Shown here one piece after another: positions 24,930-32,056 of a stretch of 32,056 nucleotides of DNA (position 1 is the stretch's first letter; every line of letters starts with the position of its first letter). The stretch comes from JAOADN01 sp049323795 (GTDB lineage: Bacteria; Pseudomonadota; Alphaproteobacteria; Rhodobacterales; Rhodobacteraceae). The translations under genes were made by a program, and so were the position numbers. The stretch is from positions 1 to 32,056 of the forward strand of contig JBMOOH010000014.1 of the NCBI GenBank assembly GCA_049323795.1, written 5' to 3'. The notes below the pieces were generated by a model. That model was not told where the DNA came from. It was given only the letters and a program-made list of their open reading frames with translations, and did not search any database.

Positions 24930-26165
24930 ATGGCACGCGCGACGACGGGCGGACTCCTCCAGAAGCGGCGGTCGGGATCGGCGCAGCTGAACTTCCAGAC
25001 CACAACCAGGGCATCGACCGAGTTCAGGACGTGGTTCCGGGGCGAGCACACGCATTACAACCCCACCGTCGCGCGCCTGATCGACCCCGACGGCGTCAGG
25101 AAATACGTCCTCGACGGCTGGATTCCGAAGGCGCCCGTCATCCGGCCCGAAACCCAGATCACCGCCTTCGGGTCATGCTTCGCCGCCAATATCTCGAACT
25201 GGCTGTCGAAGCGGCACTTCCGCGTCCTGAACAGGGATCCGAAGGCCCGGAACGCCTATGTGGTGGCCTGCGGCGAGGGCATGGTGAATTCCTTCGTGAT
25301 CCGCCAGCAGTTCGAATGGGCCTGGGAGGGCAAGGTTTTCGAGGGCGAGCTCTGGCACGGCTACAAGGCCGAGAGCTACGGCTACGACCCCGGGGTGCAG
25401 GCCGAGACGAAGCGCATCTTCGACGCGACCGATGTCTTCATCCTGACCTTCGGCCTGTCGGAAGTCTGGTACGACGAACCCACCGGCAACGTCTTCTGGC
25501 GGACCATTCCCAAGGATGCCTACGACCCGGCCCGCCACAGGTTCCGCGTCTCGACCGTCGAGGAGAACCGCGACAATCTCCGCGCGATCTACCGGCTGAT
25601 CCGCAAGCACCGCCCCGAGGCGCGCATCCTCTTCACGCTGTCGCCGATCCCGCTGATCGCGACCTTCCGCGACAATTCCTGCCTGACCTCGAATTCCGTC
25701 TCGAAGGCGATCCTGAGGGTTGCGATCGACGAGGTGGTGCGGGAATTCGCGGACGAGGGGATGCTGTCCTACTGGCCCTCCTACGAGATCATCACGGACG
25801 TCTTCCGCCTGCCCTACAAGGCCGACCGGAGGCACCCCAGGGGGGCGACGCTCGACTACATCATGACGCTCTTCGAGCATGTCTGGTGCGTCGAGGGTCC
25901 GGCCCCGCGCCCGAACCTGACGCTCGCCTGGGCCCGGGCCGCCTCCGAGGCGGACCTGCTGCCGCCGATCATGGCGCGGGCGATCCTGACGCAGCGTCCG
26001 AAACGGCTCAGGGCGGTCGCCGAACAGCCCGGGGCGCTGCACGAGGAGCCGGCGGTGGACAAGGCGCTGCGCAAGCTCGCGCTCGACGTGATCGGGGCCT
26101 GGCGGACCGACGGGACGGCGAGCGTCGGCCTTGAGGACGTGGAGCAGCAGGAGGACGCGGACTGA
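24930..26165 (+). CDS. GSCFA domain-containing protein
   Basis: The 411-residue protein carries the family signature GSCFA at residues 81-85 within a predicted SGNH-hydrolase-like fold. Further conserved blocks are TFGLSEVWYDEPTGN, TLSPIPL and SVSKAILR. GSCFA proteins are little characterised; esterase or acyl-transfer activity on glycans or lipids is an inference from the fold. There is no signal peptide. The ATG at 24930 has GGAGA a few bases upstream; the open frame extends further left but is not family-like there. It stands alone, convergent with the pirin gene. Confidence 0.88.
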   Translation: MARATTGGLLQKRRSGSAQLNFQTTTRASTEFRTWFRGEHTHYNPTVARLIDPDGVRKYVLDGWIPKAPVIRPETQITAFGSCFAANISNWLSKRHFRVLNRDPKARNAYVVACGEGMVNSFVIRQQFEWAWEGKVFEGELWHGYKAESYGYDPGVQAETKRIFDATDVFILTFGLSEVWYDEPTGNVFWRTIPKDAYDPARHRFRVSTVEENRDNLRAIYRLIRKHRPEARILFTLSPIPLIATFRDNSCLTSNSVSKAILRVAIDEVVREFADEGMLSYWPSYEIITDVFRLPYKADRRHPRGATLDYIMTLFEHVWCVEGPAPRPNLTLAWARAASEADLLPPIMARAILTQRPKRLRAVAEQPGALHEEPAVDKALRKLALDVIGAWRTDGTASVGLEDVEQQEDAD

Positions 26166-26220
26166 CGCGCGGGGCGGCGGCAACGCTTCGTTGACCCGCC
26201 CGCCCTACCCAATCACGTAA

Positions 26221-26262
26221 AGAGGAACGATCTTCCGCACGAAAGACCGATCCGGTTCCTCT
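26221..26262. terminator. Bidirectional hairpin between GSCFA and pirin genes
   Basis: AGAGGAAC-GATC (26221-26232) pairs with GATC-CG-GTTCCTCT (26249-26262), leaving a 2-nt bulge and a 16-nt loop. It lies midway between two convergent stop codons. There is no strong T-run, so the terminator call is tentative. Confidence 0.4.
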
Positions 26263-26316
26263 CAGAGAAATCAAGGGATTCCGCACGCAGGGGCGGGCAG
26301 ACCCTCCGTGATCTGC

Positions 26317-27252
26317 CTATTGCTCCGGTGCGGGGATGAACTCCGAATCGTCCCCCGGCGGCAGCCGGAAGCGCCCGTGCTCCCAGTCCCCCGCCTTCCA
26401 GGCCTCTTTCGCCGCCTCGATCCGTTCCTTCGAGGACGCCACGAAGTTCCACCAGATGTATCGCGGCCCGAGCGTCGCGCCGCCCAGAAGCATCAGACGC
26501 GCCCCGCGCCCGCCCGCACGCAGGCTAACCCGGTCGCCCGGACGGAACACCATCATCTGTCCGGTCTCGAAGACCTGCCCCGCGACCTCGACCGACCCTT
26601 GCGTGACATGGGCGCCCCGGTCCTCGTGGTCGTCCGGCAGCGGGATCGCCGCCCCCGGCTCGAGGATCGCATCGGCATAGAACGTCTCGGACAGCACCCT
26701 GGCCGGCGCCCGCTCCCCCCAGGCCCGCCCGAGGATCAGCCGCACCGTCTTCCCTTCGCCCTCGAGTTCGGGCAGCTCGCCCGCCCCCGCGTGCTGAAAG
26801 CTCGCCGCGACATCCTCGGCGCCGTCCGGAAGCGCCACCCAGGTCTGGATGCCGAAAAGCGTCTTCGCCCGGTCCCGCTCCTCCCCGTCGGTCCGCTCGG
26901 AATGCGTGATCCCCCGCCCCGCGACCATCCAGTTGACCGCCCCGGGCTCGATCCACTGGTCGGTGCCGAGGCTGTCGCGGTGGTGCATCCGTCCGCTGTA
27001 GAGATAGGTGACCGTCGCCAGCCCGATATGGGGATGCGGGCGCACGTCGATCCCCTGTCCGGACAGGAACTCGGCCGGACCGAACTGGTCGAAGAAGATG
27101 AACGGGCCGACCATCTGCCGCTGCGGCGCGGGCAGCGCGCGGCGCACCTCGAACCCGCCGAGGTCGCGGGAGCGCGGCACGATCACCGTCTCGATCGCAT
27201 CGACGGTGGCGCCGGTCGGGATATGCGGATCAAGCGCGGGGTTCCAGCTCAT
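26317..27252 (-). CDS. Pirin family protein
   Basis: This double-cupin metalloprotein has 311 residues. The N-terminal cupin keeps the metal ligands His73 and His75 (RPHPHIGLAT) and His117 and Glu119 (GRGITHSER), as in pirins with quercetinase-type activity. The C-terminal cupin includes a Pirin_C domain and ends near RYIWWNFVASS. The true substrate is unknown; bacterial members act in oxidative or metabolic regulation or as quercetin dioxygenases. The ATG at 27252 is preceded by GAGGTAGAG. The 238 nt upstream, to tRNA-Val, show no gene, only an 11-bp direct repeat (ACCTCACGGGT) just before the start. Confidence 0.92.
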   Translation of the reverse strand: MSWNPALDPHIPTGATVDAIETVIVPRSRDLGGFEVRRALPAPQRQMVGPFIFFDQFGPAEFLSGQGIDVRPHPHIGLATVTYLYSGRMHHRDSLGTDQWIEPGAVNWMVAGRGITHSERTDGEERDRAKTLFGIQTWVALPDGAEDVAASFQHAGAGELPELEGEGKTVRLILGRAWGERAPARVLSETFYADAILEPGAAIPLPDDHEDRGAHVTQGSVEVAGQVFETGQMMVFRPGDRVSLRAGGRGARLMLLGGATLGPRYIWWNFVASSKERIEAAKEAWKAGDWEHGRFRLPPGDDSEFIPAPEQ

Positions 27253-27490
27253 CTCTACCTCACGGGTCAACCTCACGGGTTTGCCCGCAGGGTGCGCCTT
27301 TTCCTGCCGGCGCGAAACCCGCTTTCCGCGCGCGCCCGCCCTGCGTCTCCGCACAGGTCCGGGTCGTGTCCCGGGGGGATGCGGCCCGATCCGGCGACGC
27401 CGCCCGCACACTGCCCTCAACGGCGCCGCAGCGCGCGGCCGGCGGAGCGGGTCGGCGCCCGACAGCAGCCCCGCATCCGCGCGCGGGCCG

Positions 27491-27566
27491 TGGTGGGCGG
27501 TGAGGGACTCGAACCCCCGACATCCTCGGTGTAAACGAGGCGCTCTACCAACTGAGCTAACCGCCC
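27491..27566 (-). tRNA. tRNA-Val(TAC)
   Basis: The complete 76-nt cloverleaf includes CCA. The acceptor stem is GGGCGGT/ACCGCCC with discriminator A, the anticodon stem-loop CCTCG-TTTACAC-CGAGG gives TAC, and the T-arm is GGGGG-TTCGAGT-CCCTC. Confidence 0.97.
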
Positions 27567-27584
27567 CCCCGCCGGCAGGTCCGC

Positions 27585-27613
27585 TTCTTAGCCGCAGCGA
27601 CCCCGACGGGCAA
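27585..27613 (-). promoter_or_regulatory. Promoter of tRNA-Val(TAC)
   Basis: On the - strand, TTGCCC (27608-27613) and TAAGAA (27585-27590) are 17 nt apart, ending 18 nt before the tRNA. If real, native sequence extends to about 27615 and marks the left limit of the phage scar. Confidence 0.45.
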
Positions 27614-27639
27614 GCACGCGGGGACGGAGTGACCTCCCG

Positions 27640-28660
27640 AGACCGCCGCTCCGGCGGCTCACGACGCCCTGGGCCCGAAGGACGGGCAGGAAGCGGTCCT
27701 GACAGGCGATGCGAACCCGGTCGAAGATCGTTGACAGCCCCGGCCGCGCCCCCCCACCCTTTCCCAGATCGGCGCGCCCGCGCGGGTCAGTTCCTCCCAC
27801 ACGCGGCGGTCGGGGATGTGGGCAGCGGACCCCATCATCTGCGTCGCCATGTGGGCGCGGGCCTGCCGCGACGGTAGCCGGGCCGCCTGCGCCTTGGCGC
27901 CGGGGGGCGGGCCCTTCGCCTTGACCAGATCGTCGAGGGTCAGCATATCGTTGCGGGCGCGAAGGCGAGAAATGGTGTCCGCGAAAGCGGAAGCGTTACG
28001 GTCTCCAATGCCGATACGTTCATATCCGTCGCCTTCGCGTTTGCCTCCGACGAACAGAACGTCCTCGGGCTGACGCGCAGCCTTGGCCAGCACATCCTTC
28101 AGCCTGTCCAGGCCGTAGGTAGTGATCGCAACGGTCGCGGGACGGTTCTGAGCATCGACGCCCTGGCTCTTGATGGCCACGACAACTTGGCGTCCGTCCG
28201 GCAGCGTTTCCCTGGTCAGATCCCTGAGATCGCCCGAGCGCTCAGCCGGATTGCCCCGAAGGATCATTTCGGGATTGGCGATAAGCTGCGGCAGACGCAG
28301 CCACACGTCTTTGGTGACTTCCGGGTGGTCCTTGCGCACGATCATGGCCTTGCCCGCAGGCATCAGAAGCACATCGCCCAAGAGCCGGAGTTTCTTTGTC
28401 CTCGCCGGAAGGAGGCGCAGCGCACGCGGCAAGAGGCCGAAGTCCATCATCGGCGGCAGGCGCTTTCCGGCGAACAGGTCGTCAACCTGCCGTACCCAGC
28501 GCGGGGGCGGCGCGGCCTGATAAGCTTCTTGCGCCCCCACCCCCTCGCCGCGTCCCGCCGCTTCGTGATGTCGCCCGCGATGGCCCGGTCGAAGACGCTG
28601 CGCGCGAGTGCATTGCGGTCGCCGGTCACGGTCGCCCGAAGGATGTGGACGAGCGGCACA
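27640..28660 (-). pseudogene. Remnant of a phage polyvalent protein with a MuF-C/PBECR-like domain
   Basis: Three successive reading frames give phage-like protein. The first (about 28659-28540) reads GDRNALARSVFDRAIAGDITKRRD. The second (about 28530-27765) reads VRQVDDLFAGKRLPP, then IVRKDHPEVTKDVWLRLPQL and a later ITTYGLDRLKDVL; this resembles the MuF C-terminal/PBECR nuclease-like domain of phage proteins. The third (about 27760-27655) reads STIFDRVRIACQDRFLPVLRAQ, typical of large phage polyvalent proteins. The frame changes fall at G-rich runs (C on the + strand) near 28540 and at 27759-27765. The start and most of the protein are missing. Family assignment is from motif memory, not a search. 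Confidence 0.55.
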
Positions 28661-28670
28661 CGAGGCAGCG

Positions 28671-28867
28671 CTCACCGGGAATGTCATCGAATATGGCGGG
28701 AAGCCTGTGCGATCCATCCGCAGGATGTTCACCCGCACCGTGGAGAGAGACGACTTCAAGGCGTATCGCCTGACGTCCTTCGCCACATGGCGGCCGGTCA
28801 CATGGCCGACGCGGCTGTGCCGATGACCCGGATGCCGGCGTCCTGGGGCATGCAAATGCCGGGGTGA
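28671..28867 (+). pseudogene. C-terminal remnant of a tyrosine recombinase (integrase)
   Basis: From 28671 the frame reads LTGNVIEYGGKPVRSIRRMF and TRTVERDD, like the region before the catalytic Arg of phage integrases. After a one-base frame change near 28755 it continues QGVSPDVLRHMAAGHMADAAVPM, matching the integrase LRH box (usual form HVLRHTAATHMADAGVPM). It stops at 28867, before the catalytic tyrosine. The catalytic Arg of LRH is kept but the preceding His is Asp. The N-terminal two thirds are absent, so it is inactive. It points toward the 3' end of tRNA-Val(CAC). Confidence 0.65.
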
Positions 28868-28941
28868 CAGCGCGGGGTAATGCTGGGTTCGTCCAGAGCG
28901 TCTGCCGGACGCGATCGAAGTGCAGAACTTCGTCAGCGTGC

Positions 28942-28958
28942 AAAAGGTCCGCTGGACC
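28942..28958 (-). terminator. Intrinsic terminator of tRNA-Val(CAC)
   Basis: On the - strand GGTCC-AGC-GGACC is followed directly by TTTT, 42 nt after the tRNA 3' end: a short but classic stem-loop with a T-tract. A wider 9-bp inverted repeat, CGAAGTGCA (28916-28924) and TGCACTTCG (28963-28971), encloses it. Confidence 0.6.
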
Positions 28959-28999
28959 ATGTTGCACTTCGCGGATGGCCATCAAGTCGCTGAAAGCAA

Positions 29000-29074
29000 T
29001 GGTGGGCGATGACGGATTTGAACCGCCGACATCTTCGATGTGAACGAAGCGCTCTACCGCTGAGCTAATCGCCC
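29000..29074 (-). tRNA. tRNA-Val(CAC)
   Basis: The complete 75-nt cloverleaf includes CCA. The acceptor stem is GGGCGAT/ATCGCCC with discriminator A, the anticodon stem-loop CTTCG-TTCACAT-CGAAG gives CAC, and the T-arm is GGCGG-TTCAAAT-CCGTC. It closely resembles the TAC isoacceptor 1.4 kb away. Confidence 0.97.
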
Positions 29075-29084
29075 GTGGGCCGGT

Positions 29085-29113
29085 TCCCTAGCTTCATTCG
29101 CGCGCCCGCGCAA
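29085..29113 (-). promoter_or_regulatory. Candidate promoter of tRNA-Val(CAC)
   Basis: On the - strand TTGCGC (29108-29113) and TAGGGA (29085-29090) are 17 nt apart, ending 10 nt before the tRNA. The geometry equals that of the tRNA-Val(TAC) promoter, but the -10 box is poor. The rest of the gap to lon (29114-29296) shows no gene. Confidence 0.35.
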
Positions 29114-29296
29114 GAGCGTCGGCGGGAAAGGCGCGGCGCGGCGGGCGGGAGGGACGGAGTGGCGCGGGAGGGGGCCGTGGCAGACGCCTCCGCTGGCCGG
29201 TCCCTGCCGCGGCGCCGGCGTCCATCCGGCGCGGAGGCGCAGCCTGCACGTTCCGGTTGACGCACGCGGCCCCGCCGCGATCGCCGGAAACGGAAA

Positions 29297-29322
29297 CCGC
29301 CCGCGGGGTGCTCCGCGGGCGG
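29297..29322 (-). terminator. Terminator of lon
   Basis: CCGCCCGCGG (29297-29306) and CCGCGGGCGG (29313-29322) form a perfect 10-bp stem with a 6-nt loop, 26 nt past the lon stop codon. On the - strand it is followed by TTTCCGTTTCC, a broken T-tract. Confidence 0.7.
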
Positions 29323-29347
29323 CTGAACGACGCAACTGCGCCCGGCC

Positions 29348-31756
29348 TCAGTGCGCGACGGCTCCGGTCCCGCTGTCCTTGGCGGCCATCGCCGCCTTCG
29401 CCGCGGCTTCCTCGGCCGCCTCGTCCCACACGACCGGTTCCGGCTGGCGCACCAGCGCCCGGGCCAGCACCTCGCGGACATGGGCGACGGGCACGATGGT
29501 CAGCCCCTGCTTCACGTTGTCGGGGATCTCCGTCAGGTCCTTGGCGTTCTCCTCGGGGATGAACACCGTCCTGATCCCGCCCCTGAGCGCCGCGAGCAGC
29601 TTCTCCTTCAGCCCGCCGATCGGCAGCGCGTTGCCGCGCAGCGTCACCTCGCCCGTCATCGCGATGTCCTTGCGGACCGGGATGCCGGTGATGACCGAGA
29701 CGATCGACGTGACCATCGCAAGGCCCGCCGACGGCCCGTCCTTGGGCGTCGCGCCCTCGGGCACGTGGACGTGGATGTCCATCTTCTCGAAGGCCGGCGG
29801 CTTCACGCCGAGCTGCGGGCTGATCGACCGCACGTAGCTCGACGCGGCCTCGATCGACTCCTTCATCACGTCGCCGAGCTTGCCGGTGGTCTTCATCCGG
29901 CCCTTGCCCGGCAGCTTCAGCGCCTCGATCTGCAGAAGATCGCCGCCGACGGAGGTCCAGGCGAGACCGGTGACGACACCGACCTGATCCTCCTTCTCGG
30001 CAAGCCCGTACCGGAACTTCTTGACCCCGAGGTATTCCTCCAGGTTCTCCGGCCCGATCACCACCTTGGCGACATCCTTGCGGACGATCTTGGTCAGCGC
30101 CTTCCGGGCGAGCTTGGCGATCTCGCGCTCGAGGTTCCGCACCCCCGCTTCGCGCGTGTAGGTCCGGATCATCTCGTTCAGGGCCTCGTCCGTGATCTCG
30201 AACTCGCCCTTCTTCAGGCCGTGGTTCTTGACCTGCTTCGGGATCAGGTGGCCCTTGGCGATCTCGCGCTTTTCGTCCTCGGTGTAGCCCGCCAGCGGGA
30301 TGATCTCCATCCGGTCGAGCAGCGGCGAGGGCATGTTGTAGCTGTTGGCCGTGGTGATGAACATGACCTGGCTCAGGTCGTATTCGACCTCGAGGTAGTG
30401 GTCGGTGAAGGTCGCGTTCTGCTCGGGGTCGAGCACCTCGAGCATCGCGCTCGCCGGGTCGCCGCGGAAATCCTGCCCCATCTTGTCGATCTCGTCGAGC
30501 AGGATGAGCGGGTTCGTGGTCTTGGCCTTCTTCAGGGACTGGATGATCTTGCCGGGCATCGAGCCGATATAGGTCCGCCGGTGGCCGCGGATCTCGGACT
30601 CGTCCCGGACACCGCCGAGCGAGATGCGGATGAACTCGCGCCCCGTCGCCTTGGCGACCGACTTGCCGAGCGAGGTCTTGCCCACGCCGGGCGGGCCGAC
30701 GAGGCAGAGGATCGGGCCCTTGAGCGCCGATGACCGCGCCTGCACGGCGAGGTACTCGACGATCCGCTCCTTCACCTTCTCGAGGCCGTAGTGATCGGCG
30801 TCGAGCACGTCCTGCGCGGCGCGCAGGTCCTTCTTGACCTTCGACTTCTTCCCCCACGGCAGGCTCAGAAGCCAGTCGAGGTAGTTCCGCACGACCGTCG
30901 CTTCCGCCGACATCGGCGACATCGACTTCAGCTTCTTCAGCTCCGCCTCGGCCTTCTCGCGGGCTTCCTTCGAGAATCTGGTCTTCTTGATCTTCTCGGT
31001 CAGCTCGTTGAGTTCGTTCTGGCCGTCCTCGCCGTCGCCGAGCTCCTTCTGAATGGCCTTCATCTGCTCATTCAGGTAATACTCGCGCTGGGTGCGCTCC
31101 ATCTGCGACTTGACGCGGGTCTTGATCTTCTTCTCGACCTGGAGGACCGACATCTCGCCCTGCATCAGCCCATAGACCTTCTCGAGCCGCTCGGCGACTT
31201 CCAGCGTCTCGAGCAGGTCCTGCTTCTGGGCGACCTCGATCCCGAGATGCCCCGCGACAAGGTCCGCCATCCGCGCCGGCTCGCGCGTCTCGGCCACCGC
31301 CGACAGCGCTTCCTCAGGAACGTTCTTCTTGATCTTGGCGTATTTCTCGAACTCCTCCGCGACCGACCGGATCAGCGCCTCGATCGTCGCGCGCTCGCCC
31401 ATCGTCTCGTCGAGCCGCTCGGCGCGGGCCTCGAAGAAGCTGTCGTTCTTCAGGAATTCCGTGATCCTGACGCGCGCCTTGCCCTCGACCAGCACCTTCA
31501 CGGTGCCGTCGGGCAGCTTCAGGAGCTGCAGCACGTTGGCGAGCACGCCCGTCCTGTAGATCCCGTCGATCTTCGGGTCGTCGACCGTCGGGTCGATCTG
31601 CGAGGACAAGAGGATCTGCTTGTCGTCCTGCATCACCTCTTCGAGCGCCCGCACGGACTTCTCGCGCCCCACGAAGAGCGGCACCACCATGTGTGGGAAC
31701 ACCACGATGTCGCGCAGGGGCAATACCGGGTAGCTCTGGATATGAGATTCTTTCAT
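29348..31756 (-). CDS. lon: ATP-dependent protease Lon
   Basis: Lon is a cytoplasmic AAA+ serine protease that degrades misfolded and regulatory proteins. The 802-residue protein has the N-terminal substrate-binding domain (about 1-210, starting with YPVLPLRDIVVFPHMVVPL), a coiled-coil linker, and an AAA+ module with Walker A GPPGVGKT (354-361) and Walker B LILLDEIDK. The protease domain has the Ser676 (DGPSAG) and Lys717 (GGLKEK) catalytic dyad. Length fits the LonA class. The Ala-rich tail is unremarkable. In the 300 nt upstream I see no gene. TTGAAC (31855-31860) with GATATA (31830-31835) is a weak promoter candidate with 19-nt spacing. Confidence 0.98.
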   Translation of the reverse strand: MKESHIQSYPVLPLRDIVVFPHMVVPLFVGREKSVRALEEVMQDDKQILLSSQIDPTVDDPKIDGIYRTGVLANVLQLLKLPDGTVKVLVEGKARVRITEFLKNDSFFEARAERLDETMGERATIEALIRSVAEEFEKYAKIKKNVPEEALSAVAETREPARMADLVAGHLGIEVAQKQDLLETLEVAERLEKVYGLMQGEMSVLQVEKKIKTRVKSQMERTQREYYLNEQMKAIQKELGDGEDGQNELNELTEKIKKTRFSKEAREKAEAELKKLKSMSPMSAEATVVRNYLDWLLSLPWGKKSKVKKDLRAAQDVLDADHYGLEKVKERIVEYLAVQARSSALKGPILCLVGPPGVGKTSLGKSVAKATGREFIRISLGGVRDESEIRGHRRTYIGSMPGKIIQSLKKAKTTNPLILLDEIDKMGQDFRGDPASAMLEVLDPEQNATFTDHYLEVEYDLSQVMFITTANSYNMPSPLLDRMEIIPLAGYTEDEKREIAKGHLIPKQVKNHGLKKGEFEITDEALNEMIRTYTREAGVRNLEREIAKLARKALTKIVRKDVAKVVIGPENLEEYLGVKKFRYGLAEKEDQVGVVTGLAWTSVGGDLLQIEALKLPGKGRMKTTGKLGDVMKESIEAASSYVRSISPQLGVKPPAFEKMDIHVHVPEGATPKDGPSAGLAMVTSIVSVITGIPVRKDIAMTGEVTLRGNALPIGGLKEKLLAALRGGIRTVFIPEENAKDLTEIPDNVKQGLTIVPVAHVREVLARALVRQPEPVVWDEAAEEAAAKAAMAAKDSGTGAVAH

Positions 31757-32035
31757 GCGCGTTCCTCAGTTGGCAAGACGGCCATCGGCCCCGGCAACGG
31801 CGGCACTGGGACCGTCCCCTTCAGGTTGCTATATCTGGTGCTCGACCGGCCAGGGTTCAACCAGAACCGCGAACGAAAGCGCGCCAAACGCAGCGCCCGC
31901 ATCATCGCGCCAACCTGCGCGGACGGCAAGCATGGTTTCGGACAAGTGAGCCAGCGCAGCGGGTCGGGCCGGAAGGCGGCCGATCGTGCACGATTTGGAA
32001 GCGGTTGGCCGCCCCGACCGGCTACCACCCCGCGA

Positions 32036-32056
32036 CCCCCCCCCCCCCCCCCCCCC
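32036..32056. repeat. Poly-C run at the window end
   Basis: The last 21 bases are all C. Nothing comparable occurs elsewhere in the window. It may be a contig-end or read artefact rather than genomic sequence. Confidence 0.9.

Larger units (their letters stand above)
27620..28890. mobile_element. Decayed phage/integrase scar between two tRNA-Val genes
   Basis: The 1.43-kb interval between tRNA-Val(TAC) and tRNA-Val(CAC) holds no intact gene. It carries fragments of a phage polyvalent protein (- strand) and of a tyrosine integrase (+ strand). By eye, base composition is less GC-rich than the flanks. The integrase fragment lies near the 3' end of tRNA-Val(CAC), the usual attachment site. Boundaries are approximate and were set by the tRNA promoter on the left and the tRNA terminator on the right. 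No direct repeat of the tRNA 3' end was found inside the interval. Confidence 0.7.

Noticed and set aside
24768..25055. Antisense ORF with several CxxC motifs (zinc-finger-like)
   Set aside because: It lies opposite the N terminus of the GSCFA gene. Cys and Pro richness is expected from the complementary codons, and there is no start signal or family match.
28626..28985. - strand ORF (MMAIREVQHGPADLL...) beside tRNA-Val(CAC)
   Set aside because: Most of it is antisense to the integrase remnant and it runs through the tRNA terminator hairpin. No homology is recognised.
27491..29074. The two tRNA-Val genes as attL/attR direct repeats of an element
   Set aside because: Both are complete tRNAs with different anticodons and stem sequences, and each has its own candidate promoter. 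Their similarity is explained by being valine isoacceptors. No partial duplicate of a tRNA 3' end was seen.
1..32056. CRISPR array, toxin-antitoxin pair, restriction system or other defence cassette
   Set aside because: No regularly spaced repeats and no recognisable defence-protein motifs were found on either strand. Apart from the phage scar, all intact genes belong to known housekeeping or DUF families.

Overview
The window is chromosomal DNA of a high-GC alphaproteobacterium, most likely a member of the Rhodobacterales (Rhodobacter/Paracoccus-like). The basis is a Shemin-pathway 5-aminolevulinate synthase that reads almost like Rhodobacter HemA, an FnrL-like box beside it, an M23 peptidase/bactofilin pair, an RF2 gene without the programmed frameshift, and the general gene content. 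Almost all of it is ordinary housekeeping sequence. The one accessory stretch is a decayed phage/integrase scar between two tRNA-Val genes.

Layout. 2-127 is the 3' end of a membrane-protein gene on the + strand. 240-8156 is a leftward series: AsmA/YhdP-like envelope protein, queA, MFS transporter, DUF924 protein and lpdA. queA overlaps the YhdP-like gene by 4 nt, and two nested or perfect inverted repeats lie between queA and the MFS gene. 8294-11655 runs rightward: a Bcp/PrxQ peroxiredoxin overlapping a DUF455 ferritin-like protein, then a membrane-anchored M23 peptidase overlapping a bactofilin. 11656-12123 holds a terminator-like hairpin and an orphan hydrophobic ORF. 12124-22087 is a long leftward run, in transcription order hemA, RodZ-like HTH protein, ispG, AMIN/amidase_3, PBP1A, prfB and DUF2189.

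22284-23660 is a divergent M20 peptidase. It is followed by a small secreted DUF1344 protein whose leader can form a long hairpin. The right third carries tRNA-Asp(GTC), a GSCFA-domain protein, a pirin, tRNA-Val(TAC), the phage scar, tRNA-Val(CAC) and lon. The window ends in a 21-nt poly-C run that may be an assembly artefact.

Themes. Cell-wall and envelope functions recur: PBP1A, amidase, M23 peptidase, bactofilin, RodZ-like protein and YhdP-like protein. They sit among isoprenoid (ispG), tetrapyrrole (hemA) and translation (prfB, queA, tRNA) genes. No intact defence or mobile system is visible. The least explained items are the tRNA-Val scar (a MuF-C-like phage protein remnant plus an integrase C-terminal remnant), the structured leader of the DUF1344 gene, and the 19-bp-arm palindrome near 3.7 kb.
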